The translations under genes were made by a program, and so were the position numbers. Shown piece by piece: positions 14,391 through 26,249 of a DNA stretch of 64,000 bases. The DNA lies in NCBI RefSeq assembly GCF_000002425.4, contig NC_037261.1, positions 186,001 through 250,000 of the forward strand, read 5' to 3'. Each line of letters opens with the position of its first letter. Position 1 is the stretch's first letter. The notes beneath the pieces are model-generated. The model had not been told where the DNA came from. It did no database searches and worked only from the letters and a program-made list of their open reading frames with translations. This DNA is from Physcomitrium patens (lineage: Eukaryota; Streptophyta; Bryopsida; Funariales; Funariaceae).

Positions 14391-15190
14391 GATATAACAA
14401 TTAAAGGTACTAGAAAAGATATTGATTTCCTTACAAATGAAGAAGAGGAAATGAATCATAAAAAAGACAATATTGAGGAGATAGTATGACATTGACAACA
14501 ACTTTGATTCTTCTTGGTGCATAGTAGAAGATGCACAAATTTGGAGGAAGTGGATGTCATATTGTGATTTGGCTACTATATAAAAATAATGCACATAAAT
14601 ATTAAATATATAATTTATTATACAATGTAGTAAGGATTATATTATTAGATTTTAGTTAATCATAAAATATAGTTAGATTACTACTTTGAAGTGGTTAGTT
14701 TAAAAGGACTATTATTGAAGTTTTTTTTATGTTGATAATAGTTTATATATTTAGAACCACCTTTATTAGACATTGGTAATTCTTAAAATCTTATTTTATA
14801 TTTTTTATTTAGTATTTAGGACATATGTTATATAAATCTTATAAAAAAAAGATTGGAGAAGAATTTTGGTAGCAAAAAGAATAATTAGAACATCCATATG
14901 GATGAATGGAGATAGATGATGAAAATATCTATTGCTATTGACCAAAATTCATGCACAATGGACTTCAAGGAGGTTGCCTAAGGCCTTATTAGAAATTAGG
15001 ATTATTCTTTTAAGTTCATTCAAACTTAAGAGGCTAAAATCAAAGAGTTTAGATTTTTAGCTATGGTTTTGGTGAAAATTTTGGATGATTTGGAGTTTTT
15101 ATGAAAGAGATATAGGTGCTCAAAGTTAAGGTGTTGATTTTATATTTATATTCTTTCTTTTGGACATATTATGCATGTATAAAATGTAAT
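14391..15190. other. AT-rich spacer, no gene
   Basis: No coding signal. The sequence is AT-rich and probably derived from repeats; the last part leads directly into the 0.6-kb repeat that is also present at 60 kb. Confidence 0.4.
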
Positions 15191-15194
15191 GAAG

Positions 15195-15781
15195 AATTGA
15201 CGACTGGGATTGGAGAGAATACTTTTTCAGCCATACTTTTTACATATTGCTTGATGAATTCTAAGCTAGGATGAAGGAATATATAGGAAGTTGAAGTCAA
15301 CACTTGTAATCTAAGGGCAGTAAGAGACTTGATTTACTAGTGGTTATGTTTTGAGCTATATCTTAAGCAATTTGATAAGATTTTGGCTAAAAATTTCTAA
15401 AAATATAAGTTATCATATTAATAAACTTTATATAAAAATTTTGTGGCATTAAAGTCTTGAATTTTTTATATATAGAGAAAATTGTATTCAGGTACTTATA
15501 AATTAGGATTTAAAGGACTTGCTAGGATTTGTAAGATGCCAGACGATTTATAGTAGATTTATGGTTTATTTTTTTTGTAGTGAAGTTTAAGGATAAATTC
15601 TATATTATCTAAAAATTTAAGAAAATTTTAATAGTTATATCAAGAAATATGAATTTTTAAACTTCCAAGGAAAAAAAAAAAAAAAAAAAAAAAATCCTTT
15701 ATAAAAGAAAATTATTTTGAAATTATTTTGCTACAATTTGGACATTTTATGAAAAATAATGGGTTTTTTGGAAGCCAAGAC

Positions 15782-15795
<14 letters not shown>
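15195..15795 (-). repeat. Unnamed 0.6-kb dispersed repeat, copy 1
   Basis: The reverse complement aligns over nearly its full length with 59960-60595. Shared landmarks are TTTACTAGTGGTTATGTTTTGAGCTATATC, a long A/T homopolymer region and TTACAATTTG. It has no long open frame. It may be part of a non-coding transposable element. Confidence 0.75.
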
Positions 15796-15815
<20 letters not shown>

Positions 15816-16690
15816 AGATGGAGATATAGAGCTATGGTAAAATTATAATATAAAGATGGATATTTGTAAGACGATTATGGATTTTCTTTGAGCTTATGGA
15901 AAATCAAACCTATAGGCAAATAGTTAGTTATGATTTGGTATAGTAAAGGATGTTAGGACATTTTTAAATACTTTAGAAAGCCTTATGTATAAAACTTCTT
16001 AAATATAAAAGAATTTTATCAATAAAATATCTTTTGATACTATTATATTTTTTTGGCTTCTATAAAAAGAATACATTACTTATTGGAACTTGTCCAATAG
16101 GTTAAAGCTAAATTCTCTATAATTAGGTACTTGGTGTATTCCCAAACAGAAAATCACACCATACAACAATGGGTATGAATTAAGCTCTATATAATAACAT
16201 AATAATATATGGTATACAACAAAGACACAAATAAAACTATCTTTTATGGTCTTTAGGAATATTTGTTAGCATATAGTATTTAGAGAGTGCTTCCAACTAA
16301 CTATAATTCTTCATATTGTCCAAAGGAAAAACTTGTCTTAACATCCCACAATTTATTTAGAAACAAAATATTCTTGGACATTCGATGGCTTCTAGATACC
16401 AAAGTGTTAGCAAACTATAATTTTTGAACCAAAGGACTATCATTTTGAACTTATTGGACACAAGTAAATAAATATTGGAATGTAGTAGATGTGAAGAATG
16501 CCAAAATTCCCACGACATGTGGTACTAAAATAACAAATTTGTGAATAGGCCTGTGCTAACTCTTGTAGATGCTAACATATCCCATCTCATTAGCCACAAT
16601 GTAATATGCCATAAAACATCAACTCTATATATTTAATTGTACCTCTTCTAATTTCCATAAGGGGTTGGAGATTACGTAGCTTTCTCTTTT
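15796..16690. other. AT-rich spacer with (AT)n
   Basis: (AT)n follows the repeat at about 15786-15811. No coding signal is seen before the leader of the LFR gene. Confidence 0.45.
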
Positions 16691-17162
16691 TCCTCGTAAT
16701 AGAGTAAACATAAGTGCTCAAAAAAGAATAAATCATGAAGAAGAAAGAAGAAGAAGAAGAAAGGATTGTAAAGATTCTCTAAGAGGCATTTGTCGGCAAG
16801 ATAACCTGGGGCACGACAGTTGGGATGAATGATAACATTCGTCATGAACGAGGAACAGAGACGGTGTGTAAGTTCTGTATTGATGCCTTCAACTTCACTG
16901 TTCTAGTTCGGATTCCTGTAATCGCGGCTCTGTTCCAGGATATTAACGGAATTCGCCTTAATGGTATTCTCTTGGACAGACTTATGAGCAGCGTTGCGAA
17001 GGGAAGCTGGCTATGGCGATTAGGGTTTGAGGTTGAGGAAGGGCTAGATATGATGCTGCGATAGCGGGCATAACATTTGTGACTGGTCTCCTTCAGGAGG
17101 AGTTCCTTTGAAAGGATTGGTGGTGTTGTGAAATTTAGAAGCGCCGAGGGACGTGGTGAGCG
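16690..17162 (+). promoter_or_regulatory. LFR leader with telo-box and a 79-codon upstream ORF
   Basis: GC content rises at about 16780. An inverted telo-box (TTAGGGTTT) is at 17030-17038. An upstream ATG opens a 79-codon frame at 16825-17064 that ends 98 bases before the LFR start codon. If the transcript starts upstream of 16825, this uORF would precede the main frame. The transcription start is not known from sequence. Confidence 0.4.
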
Positions 17163-18563
17163 ATGGCTGGACCAGCAGGGGCAGGGGGTGGAAGCGGGCA
17201 GAAGCGGGGACGACCTGCTACAGTGAACGCTGGAAATAACGCCAATGTCTCTGGGCATTTGGAAAATGCGAGTGGCGGAACGGCACATCAGCCCTCGCCT
17301 GGTCTTAACCTCGGTCCGTCCCTTCAAGTGGTCTACAATTTCGCCGACCAGCACACGAAGAGGATCGTGATGGCGCTGCAAAGCGGGTTGAAGGGGGAGC
17401 TTGCGTGGGCGATCAACGCGCTGACGCTGTTGAGTTTTAAGGAGAAGGATGACTCTCGCAAGGACGCGACTCCACTGGCCAAAGTGCCGGGGTTGCTGGA
17501 TTCGCTGTTGCAGGTGATTAGCGAGTGGCGGGATATCGCGCACGAGCGGGTGTTTGCGAAGCTGTCGAGGCCGAGGCTATTGGGAGCCGATCAGCCATAC
17601 ACGGGATTTGGTCTTGAGTATGAGATATACAGCCCCGATGATGCAATGCTCCACATTAGGGCGGCAGCAGAGAAGAATGTGCAAGGGGGCGATGGGTGTG
17701 ACGCAGTGGAGACGAAGGAGGGATGGTGCTGGGATGAGGAAGGCATTTTCAATCTCGACGAAATTGGTCGTCATGAGAAACAAATCTGTGCTGTGGCGGT
17801 TTCCAATGTTTTGCGCAACTTTTCGTTTATGCCTGAGAATGAAGCGTCCATGGCTCAGCACCGAGGATGCTTAGAAACTTTGATTACAGTGTTGGAAGCT
17901 CATGAAACTGAGGACGAGGAGCTGGTTACAAACTCGATAGAGACTCTTTTGAACTTAGCGACATTTTTATGTTTCAAGATTTTTACTAACAATGGGAATA
18001 ACAAAGCGAGTAACACAGGAAGCTCGATGTCGGAAAAGAGAATGATTGATGCTATTATGATGATGCTGTCTTGTCCTGTAATTTCCTGGCACTGTTGTGC
18101 AGCAGAGCTTCTAGGACGGCTTGTTGTAAATCCTGACAATGAGCCCTTTCTTATGCCTTTTGTTTCCCAGATCTTTCCACGATTGGTGGAGCTCTTAAGT
18201 ACTGAAGCATCCGGCGATGCACTCGCTGCTGCTGTGGCAGCACTGCACAATTTTTCGGAGATCAACACTGAATGTCGGCTGGGCCTTGCTAGCGAGCGCT
18301 GGGCCGTTGCAAGGTTGCTGAGAGTGGTAGGTTCAGGAAACCATTACCCGCAGGAAGTTTGTCGAAAGGCAGCTCTTACGCTTGAGAACTTGGCCTCGGA
18401 GCCTCAGAATAGAGCTGTAATGCTCTCCTACGAGAGTTCCATAGCTGAGTTGGCTGTTGTGGACCAGCGAATGTCGGATGTTTTCGCCCGCATTCTTTGG
18501 GAGCTCAGTTCAGGCATCAGCTCCAAGATGGGATCCCTTCGAGGTGTGTGGGGCTCATCGTGA
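17163..18563 (+). CDS. LFR: LFR: ARM-repeat subunit of plant SWI/SNF complexes
   Basis: Intronless frame of 466 codons. After a low-complexity N-terminus (residues 1-45, glycine- and asparagine-rich with an AT-hook-like KRGRP) the protein follows Arabidopsis LFR (LEAF AND FLOWER RELATED) closely. Landmarks are LGPSLQV, RIVMALQSGLKGEL, LTLLSFKEKDD, VSNVLRNFSFMPENEASMAQ, EDEELVTNSIETLLNLA, AAELLGRLVVNPDNEPF, LASERWAVARLLRV, VCRKAALTLENLASEPQNR and the end RGVWG. The family forms ARM/BAF250-like helical repeats and is a core subunit of plant SWI/SNF remodellers in the nucleus. The length fits the family. The start at 17163 gives the expected short disordered head. It is convergent with the RS-rich gene at 19557. 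Confidence is high. Confidence 0.95.
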   Translation: MAGPAGAGGGSGQKRGRPATVNAGNNANVSGHLENASGGTAHQPSPGLNLGPSLQVVYNFADQHTKRIVMALQSGLKGELAWAINALTLLSFKEKDDSRKDATPLAKVPGLLDSLLQVISEWRDIAHERVFAKLSRPRLLGADQPYTGFGLEYEIYSPDDAMLHIRAAAEKNVQGGDGCDAVETKEGWCWDEEGIFNLDEIGRHEKQICAVAVSNVLRNFSFMPENEASMAQHRGCLETLITVLEAHETEDEELVTNSIETLLNLATFLCFKIFTNNGNNKASNTGSSMSEKRMIDAIMMMLSCPVISWHCCAAELLGRLVVNPDNEPFLMPFVSQIFPRLVELLSTEASGDALAAAVAALHNFSEINTECRLGLASERWAVARLLRVVGSGNHYPQEVCRKAALTLENLASEPQNRAVMLSYESSIAELAVVDQRMSDVFARILWELSSGISSKMGSLRGVWGSS

Positions 18564-19556
18564 TTTGAATAATGTTTATACTTGCTGCGTTCAAACGCTG
18601 AGGATATTGTACAGAGACGCTCTTTGAAGGATCCCACAGCTTCCCGGAGGAGCACATGTTGATTGCATATTCGAAAAGTACATCGAGTTGTGTGAAAACC
18701 ATTCGGTGCGGCAATTTAAATTCTTCATTACCATCAGCTTGTCCGCTACAAGGCATCACTGACTTCGGACGTTGTGGCATTAAAGTCTTACAAGAAGCCA
18801 GGTCTCGTTTGTCAAGTGAATCAAATTCTGAATCGGCTGGGACGGACTACTCCGTGTTACATTATTATCGTAGGTTCATACCTTAGACTGGTCTCAAGTT
18901 TGGAGACCTGTCAGTTGGGGGATATGTTGTCCAGCTGCTACACCATCGACGTGTGGATCATACTCAGTGTTCGACACATCTTTCTTGATGCTGAGAGTGT
19001 AGTTATTGCTGCATTGCGAAGATAGCAAACCAGAAATCCGAGCTCTTTCGGCCAATAGATTTTGAGGACACCAGCGAAATCTATTTTTATGATTTTCCAC
19101 GGAGAGTTTCAGGAGAAGTTTCAGTGGACGATTTGTGTCATTTGCAATATTTTGGGATATTATGTCACGGATGAGGTTGAGCTGGCGACTCTGGCTCCGC
19201 AAGATGCATGCCTCTGATTGATTTGTACCTGATAAGTCAAGTTCTAATGCTTTAAAATTGTAGACCCATCCGACAAGTGAGATTTTGCAGCAGAATCGTT
19301 TCAGCATGCTCGACAGACAAATGTAATTCTGACCTATATCCGGAGTTTGTTATTCCTCTGCACCTGTTTAAGTCATGATAAAATGAAAGTTGTCTTTTGC
19401 CCAGATATTATGGCATGTTTTGTAATGCAGTATGTGTCGTCTATTAGACAGTAAAATAATTAAATGTACATACAGTGTGAAACACTTCCAAAATATTTTA
19501 GTAATATTTTAACCCTGTATATTTAGATAAATCAGAGTTGTTGAAAGCACATTCAA
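18564..19556. other. 3' UTRs of convergent genes
   Basis: About 1 kb between the LFR stop and the stop of the minus-strand RS-rich gene. GC is moderate near LFR and low near 19340-19550. Open frames here are short and not conserved-looking. I see no third gene. Confidence 0.5.
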
Positions 19557-21505
19557 TCACATTTGATGTCTATTTGAATAGTCTCTCTCTCTCTCTCTCT
19601 CTCTGGAAAACTCAGAGTCATTAGTACTAAGAGTCTTGGCTGCTCTCGAGCTCTCTCGATCCTTAAGCCTGCGCTCCCTCTCCCTACTCGAACTCCTATG
19701 CCTCTTCCTTTTATTCGAGTTTCTGAGATAATTATCAATTCTTCGATGGTCCCTGTCTGCAGTTGCACTCCTGCTACCGTCCCAATTTCTGTCTGGACTC
19801 CTATGCCTACTTCGTCCATCATCTCCATTTCGCCTTCCATCTCTTCTTTGTCGGTCACTGCGACTGCGATCATCTTTATCATTGCAAAAATAGCCTTTTG
19901 AATGTTGATCACCACCATCAGCGAGGTTGGTGTCTCTATGATGGTTACCTCTGCTGGGGCTCCTACGCTGTTTCTTTCTTTCATCCGAGATCACTCTGTA
20001 CCCATCGGAACCAGCATTTTCGACTATACTTTGACTTCCCAACGAGTCTGGTTTTTTTCTAATGTTACTTGGTACATTACTGTCCATCTCAACAGACAGC
20101 TCAAGAGCACCATCCACCATTGAACCTTCTGGTGTGGACCTCTGTCCTGTTTTGGCAGATTGGATTGACAAAGCTACCTGAGCCACCCGATCAATTGCAC
20201 CACCAGCTGAATCATGCAACCGCCTATCTTCATCAGAGCTTCCGGTGATGCGAGAATTGTGAGGAATTTGGTCAATAGACAACTTTGATTGCCCATTAGT
20301 TTTATCTCCTGCCCTGGTCAAGACAGCCCTGACGTTAGCAGGCCCACGTGCGCCACCGAGCTTGAAACGCAGATTCCTGCGAGTCGAACACTTCGTGAAT
20401 CAGATAGAATATATGTATGAGAACAGATCAGCGGTACACACAGTACACGTAAGAGGACGATGATAATTCTAGCAATTAAAAAGGTCTGTCTTAGGGCGGT
20501 ATACGGTATTGGCACAGGACATCAAGTTAAGGGCCTTAACAGCATGATGAAACCCAACGTCGGGAGGCTAAAGGCCACCTACTTACTCTTCCCGTAGCTC
20601 TTTCATTTGTTTGTCTTTCCTGGCCAACTCCATTTGTGCTGTCTGCGTTTTCCTCCAGTCAAGCCTTACCATGTTCAGACGAGCAAATGATGGCAGCAAG
20701 GAAATAAAAGAAATGACTGATGCATGAGTACAATTATATTATTCTGTATTATGGAATACAAAGATACAAGACCCTGGGTTAAACGTCCAGAGAAATGAAG
20801 TGCTAATTGTTGAGCAGAATATCATAATACCAGAGCAGGTAGACAACCTTGAACAAACATGAAATGTTGCGAATCAGAACAGCCTTGTCCTGCTGCAACG
20901 CCTCAACCTGCAGATCTAGCTAGGAAAATGTTAAACAAGGTTGATGAGAGAGTTGAAGAACACTCCTTATTCTTCAAATCTATTAGAATTTCAACGAAGA
21001 CTAAAGCCACATTTTTCCTAGCTTTCATTAGTTTGCTATATTACTCCCGCATAATCAGGTCTGAGCATCTTAGGCACAATGTACAATCGCTGCATTTTGG
21101 CATCAAGCTGGTAGCAAAAGTTTGGTAGAGGGAGTTATTCCTTGGAATAGTATTGCTGGAGAAATAAGTGACACATCAGTTAATTACCTCATTTTTCAAC
21201 GACTCCACCTTGCTGGTAAGCTCTATTTCTTTCTTTCTGAACACCTCTTCACGAGTATCATACTGCAGCTGAGTATTGCATAATCAATCAACTATTGCAT
21301 CTCAAGCATTTGTAAGAGAACTGTCAAGAGGAACTATGTTATTACCAAATCTCAATTTATTACAAAAGAGAAATTCTACTCTTCCCCAATCATGTTTCCA
21401 AACTTCAAAAGCTGAGGATATCAATACATTCCACAAATTTTGACGCTCTGATTCACAAAGGAGCACCAACACCATCATGAAGAACTATCTGAACGACTTC
21501 TAAAT

Positions 21506-21561
<56 letters not shown>

Positions 21562-21661
21562 ATCTTACCGCTTGGAGGGGTTGGAAGGGTGCCTTAAGTG
21601 ATGGCATGACGCCGACACCCTCGTCGAGATCGCCATACAGATCGTCCCCCTCGTCTACCAT
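19557..21661 (-). CDS. Coiled-coil, RS/RE-rich nuclear protein (unknown)
   Basis: Five coding exons joined in phase: 21661-21569, 21269-21189, 20907-20859, 20716-20587 and 20376-19557 (390 aa). Residues 1-31 are acidic (DEGDDLYGDLDEG). Residues 32-135 look helical and coiled-coil, rich in K/E/Q (REEVFRKKEIELTSKVESL, then TQTAQMELARKDKQMKELRE). A conserved-looking stretch follows (NLRFKLGGARGPANVRAVL). Residues from about 248 to the end are rich in R, S, D and E (RSRSDRQRRDGRRN; RERERERE at the end), typical of splicing-related or other nuclear RNA-associated proteins. I do not recognise the family. The start ATG at 21661 is the best candidate, but an upstream coding exon cannot be excluded. 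The (TA)n at 21508-21556 lies just inside intron 1. The RERE tail is encoded by a GA microsatellite. Confidence 0.8.
19582..19604. repeat. (CT)n/(GA)n microsatellite inside coding sequence
   Basis: The run encodes the terminal RERERERE of the RS-rich protein on the minus strand. Dinucleotide length change would shift the frame eight or so codons before the stop. Confidence 0.85.
21508..21556. repeat. (TA)n microsatellite in intron 1 of the RS-rich gene
   Basis: About 49 bases of alternating TA, starting a few bases inside the intron (donor GTAAGATTCTC). Confidence 0.9.
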
Positions 21662-22559
21662 CAATATCATACAGTAATAAAATTCCTTCAATACAACTTC
21701 AGACTGACCTCCTGACTTAAGTTGTCTTAAAATAATTTCCAATAAAACGCGTGAAAATGATCAACCTAGAGACTTCAACGATTGAACAATAAAAATGAAT
21801 TAAAATAATAAAAAAAATGCTGAATTGGCACATACCCATACTGAAGGATGACGATCGTTAGGTTGCAATCACACAGTCCTCAAAACCACGTTCACGATTT
21901 CGGCATGCTGACTGCGTAACATTATGCACACTGGAACTCCAACGCAGGCAGAGACATCATGTTAACTCAGTAGACTTTCAAAAACCCTAACCTCATTAAA
22001 GAAGCGCTTCCCCGATCTCGAGACAAGCAACCCTAAATATGTACACACAGATAAACGAATCTCTTCATGGACACTTCCGCACTCTTCACCTGATGCAATG
22101 CGGTGCAGTCTAAAACCCAATCATCCAGGAATTCCAATTACAGTACTCCATTCCAGGGTTCAAGCATCGAAATATCACTATGAAAAAAAAAAAAAAAAAC
22201 AAACAAACAAACAAACAAACAAACAAACAAAAATGCTCCCTCTTCAATGCACATCCGATGAATTCGAACCAAAAAGAGAGCACAAAATTACCCGCACCTT
22301 ATGAAAAATTCCAAATTAAGCTAGCGAGGCCTTCGCATTGGAGCGAAACTAATCGCTTCTTAGTCTCAGGAAAAACCCGAGTTCCTCATACGGCCTCCAC
22401 AGACAAAAACGGAACCAAAAAACACAAATAATTTCCCAACAGTAAGAAAACACCACTACGAAGAGATGCAGGATGAGCACATTACAAAAGAGGAGGAGGA
22501 GGAGGAGGTGCACAAATGTGCGGGAAGGCCGAGGCCGAGAAGGGGGTCTCTCATTCCAC
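21662..22559. other. Leader and promoter region of the RS-rich gene
   Basis: On the minus strand this lies upstream of the chosen start. It contains AAACCCTAA telo-boxes near 21983-21990 and a similar one near 22031. It also has a poly-A plus (AAAC)n run at 22181-22232 and a (GGA)n run at 22492-22509. The frames here are low-complexity and not convincing. A 5' UTR intron is possible. Confidence 0.4.
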
Positions 22560-22805
22560 CAGCCCCGTCGCCTGGGCCCCCACCCTCGTAGAATCGTGTC
22601 GCGAAAACCTCCTTTGTTCAATCGACCGGCTCCGCCATCGTAGGCCGTCGGATCGCACTGCCGCTCAGATGCAATCTCAACCGCCGATCGAACTAATTGG
22701 AACGGAGGGAGGGAACGTAGGGGAACCAGGGGGCGGGCAGGTTGGAGGGCGGTAAGTTGGGAACTCAGAACCCATTCTTCATTGGGCCAGCACTCATCCA
22801 CATTG
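22560..22805 (-). repeat. Inverted repeat, arm 1 (upstream of the RS-rich gene)
   Basis: The reverse complement of this GC-rich segment matches 23509-23745 over about 240 bases at roughly 75-80 percent by eye. Shared landmarks are GATCCGACGGCCTACGATGGC / GATCCGACAGCCCACGATGGC, the AGGTTTTCGCGACAC segment and the outer GTGGATGAGTGCTGGCCC end. It probably includes promoter or 5' UTR sequence of the RS-rich gene. Confidence 0.85.
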
Positions 22806-23508
22806 ACATGGGTGCTGAATTTTGTATAATATAAAAATTAAACAATTGATATTTTAAAATATTTATTTTTTATTTTATTATTTTTATTTTTATTTTTAAA
22901 AAATATGATTTTTAATTAGTAATTTTTGTAAATTTTCTTAATGAACACAGTATTTTTACAAATGTATAAAGATGCTTCTAGCATTATTATAGTTCTATAA
23001 ATAAAAAATCCTTATTATTTTATTTAAATAATAATTAAATTATTATTTAAAAATATAAAATAATATTTTAAATTTTAAAAATAAAAATACTTAAAAAGAC
23101 TAATTTTTAAATATATATATATATATATATATCTCAAAACTAAAGTGTTTTTTGCATTACTATAGTTTTAAGACTATTATTTTAAAGTAGTACTATTTTT
23201 TTTGTCATACAACTAAAACCCATTTAATTTAATTTTATATTTTATTTAAATAACGTCTATCATACATTTTTAAAAAGTATCAAATTAATTATGATTAAAT
23301 ATTTAAATTTAGTTTTATGAAATACATATATTTTATAACATATTTAATAAAATTTTCAAATACTACTTAAAAAACTTATGAGTTGCAAGAATTCTTCCTG
23401 GATACAAAGGTATCATGTACACTGGGTGCTGTTAAGTATTACAACAAAAAAGAACTGTTTGAAGCAAGAGTGATGGTTAAAAAGTGGGATTGAGAGGCAG
23501 CCCCATGT
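22806..23508. other. AT-rich spacer of the inverted repeat
   Basis: About 700 bases, almost entirely A/T, with (TA)n near 23111-23133. No coding content. Confidence 0.7.
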
Positions 23509-23745
23509 ATGTGAATGTGGATCAGTGCAGGCCCAATGAGGAATGGTTTGTGAGCTCCCAACCTACCCGCCCTCCAACCTGCCCACCACCCTGGTTCCTT
23601 ACGTTCCCTCCCTCCGTTCCCAGGAATCCGATCGACGGTTGAGATTTCATTTGAGCCGCAGCTGTGATCCGACAGCCCACGATGGCGACGACAGTCGTTT
23701 GAATAAGGAGGTTTTTGCGACACTTAGTGGCGAGTTCTATACTCT
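23509..23745 (+). repeat. Inverted repeat, arm 2 (duplicated 5' region, no gene attached)
   Basis: A copy of arm 1 in the opposite orientation. After the match ends near 23735 the sequence turns AT-rich and no exon of the RS-rich gene follows. This is a duplicated 5' region without its gene body. Confidence 0.85.
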
Positions 23746-23985
23746 ACAATTTTTTTTCGAATGTATGTTGCATGTCCATAGTTTTGTTCAAAAAAATTTA
23801 TATTATAATGATCAATAAGGTTTGAATTGTATTATGTGATTGATGCAAATATATAAAAGATATAAAAAGTTTTTGAACTCAACTCATTAATATTGATTGT
23901 TCATATATATCTACACTGATTAAATTTTTATTTAAGATCAAGATCTTATTTTGAAGACAATAAAGATGATAATAACTGATTTAAC

Positions 23986-24018
<33 letters not shown>

Positions 24019-24398
24019 TTTAATTAAAATTAGAATAATAAATTAATATAATCAATTAAGTGTTTCTGAAATGCTATTGTATTATCTTCAAAAATATCAC
24101 AAAAAAATTAAGTTTACTTTGAAGACTAAACCTAAATGTAAAATCAAAAGTAATTTTTTATTGAAAAACTATGCTTATAATTTTAAAAATCGCATATTAT
24201 AATTGTTGCAATTAAACCTTTGTGTGATTTTATAAAGCTTTAAAGATGTAAACTTGTTCATTTTATATTAATTTTATATTTCACGTAATAAAATTTTATA
24301 TTGTTGAAGTTTAATTTAAAATCATTTATTTATTTATTTTTAATCATCAAAACAATTTCAAATTTCAATTTTTCATAAAGAAGTTACATCATAGATAG

Positions 24399-24437
<39 letters not shown>

Positions 24438-24878
24438 ATTGTTAACACTACATCTCTAATTGATATTGCTACATTTCACATGACTTCTTTGTAGACAACA
24501 AACTAATAATATGCCTCTTTTTTCGTGTATTTTTTCCTTTCTTTGATTTAAGAAAGGTTAGTAGTTGAGTGGGAGACAAAAAATATTTATATAAAAAAAA
24601 ATGTTGTGATTTTTTTTAAATAAATCTAATATTAGCATCAAAAATTATATAATTTAAAATTTTGTTTGTTTGTTTGTTTTTTTTCCCTTTTTTTTTTTTT
24701 TTTCTTTTTCCTTTTTAAAAGCTAAAAACACAAAAAAAATATTTTTATTTTATTCAATTTTTGAGTCAATACTAGAATTAAATATTGAGTTGCCAAACAC
24801 ACCTTAAACAATTCAAGTTGTATGAAGGTCACATGGGATGTAGCAATATCAATTGGAGATGTGGCATTAGTACTTATT

Positions 24879-24928
<50 letters not shown>

Positions 24929-26240
24929 CATCATTTTACATCAAGAGATTACTTTAAAGATTTTAATAAGTTTTTATTTAAAATTTAAAATTTTAAACCA
25001 TGAGAAGTATAAAAATTATAAAATTATAAAAATAATTTGTTTGATCTTAAAACGCATAAATTGAACATGTTTAAAATTAATATGAATAAAAAAAATTATA
25101 TATATAATCATTAGCTACTGATTTTATTTTGCTTGTATTAGCCATCAAATAAGTTGTATAGAAACCTTTTTAAACAGATCATATATTTGCAAAATCAATA
25201 TTGTTATATGATGTTTCTAAATAGATGTTTAAGCACAATCGTTTTTATTTTGTTTTTTTTGTTAATTTCTAAAGTCACATGGACTTTTATATAATAGTGC
25301 CTTTTAAGACCAACTCAATTACAAGTGTTGTTTAAATTTTCTTTTAAAAACCTTATTTTTAGTTTTTAATATGAAACTTTTGTATAATACAAACATATAC
25401 CTAAGTTCAATTTAACCAATTAGATGCAGAACATATAATTCGATTTGATTTTAAACTCTTAAATTATAGACTTTAGCAAAACAACTACCATATATATATA
25501 TATCCACATATTTACAAGCAAACAAACTTTATGCTCACTTAAAAACATAATCTCTCTTTGATATAGAACATATGTTGTAGTGAATCTAATCCATCTTAAT
25601 TTCATAATCTTGAGTGTGAGTGGACATGAGCATTTTGATTCTTGCCCAACATTGAATACTATATTGTCCCAAGTTTATCTTGACACTTTCTTTTCAATTA
25701 TCAATTTTTGATCTAAATATCATATAAAATGTGGAGGATTCCAAGTGATTTGAGCTTGCTAGAGGTGAATTTAGTACATACACACTTTTTGAGACTAGAT
25801 TGTATGTTAGCAAATGAAGATTGTAACAAGTTGGTGCACAACTCCAAAGTTGTTGCTTTTCAACATAATCAATTATGTACAAGGTAGCTGACCCATTCTC
25901 AACCACACTACCACCACACACCCCCTCCCCCCCCTCCTCCTTCCATTTCTTATCGGGTGGTATATTTCTGATCAATTTTATTGTTAATAATGATCAATTC
26001 TAACACCTTATGGTTTCACATTACTTAATTTACATTTTGCCTCAACTCTATGGCACCATTGAGTTAGAAATTAAGAATTATATGCCAACTCAAAAAAATT
26101 GGTTGTAATTAGGCATTCTCAATTTTGCAACCAACCACTAGTTGGAATAATGTTGACCTTTATGTTGGATTTGACCTAAAACAGTAATATAACTTGGGTT
26201 TTTGGGCAAAATTGTGTAAAAACACTTGGCATCTTCCTGA
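23746..26240. other. AT-rich spacer with many microsatellites
   Basis: No gene is seen. It holds (AT)n near 23990-24016, (ATAG)n then (GA)n at 24396-24437, T-rich blocks near 24660-24720 and (CT)n followed by (TA)n at 24870-24928. A C-rich patch lies near 25918-25940. Confidence 0.6.
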
Positions 26241-26249
26241 TTTCTATTT

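Noticed and set aside
16842..17543. 233-codon minus-strand frame
   Set aside because: Antisense to the LFR leader and N-terminus; a shadow of the real gene.
22260..22270. GGTTCGAATTC on the minus strand, like a tRNA B-box
   Set aside because: No A-box, acceptor stem or cloverleaf can be drawn around it.
22349..22801. 150-codon minus-strand frame upstream of the RS-rich gene
   Set aside because: Crosses the (GGA)n run and the duplicated 5' region; arm 2 of the inverted repeat does not preserve the frame.
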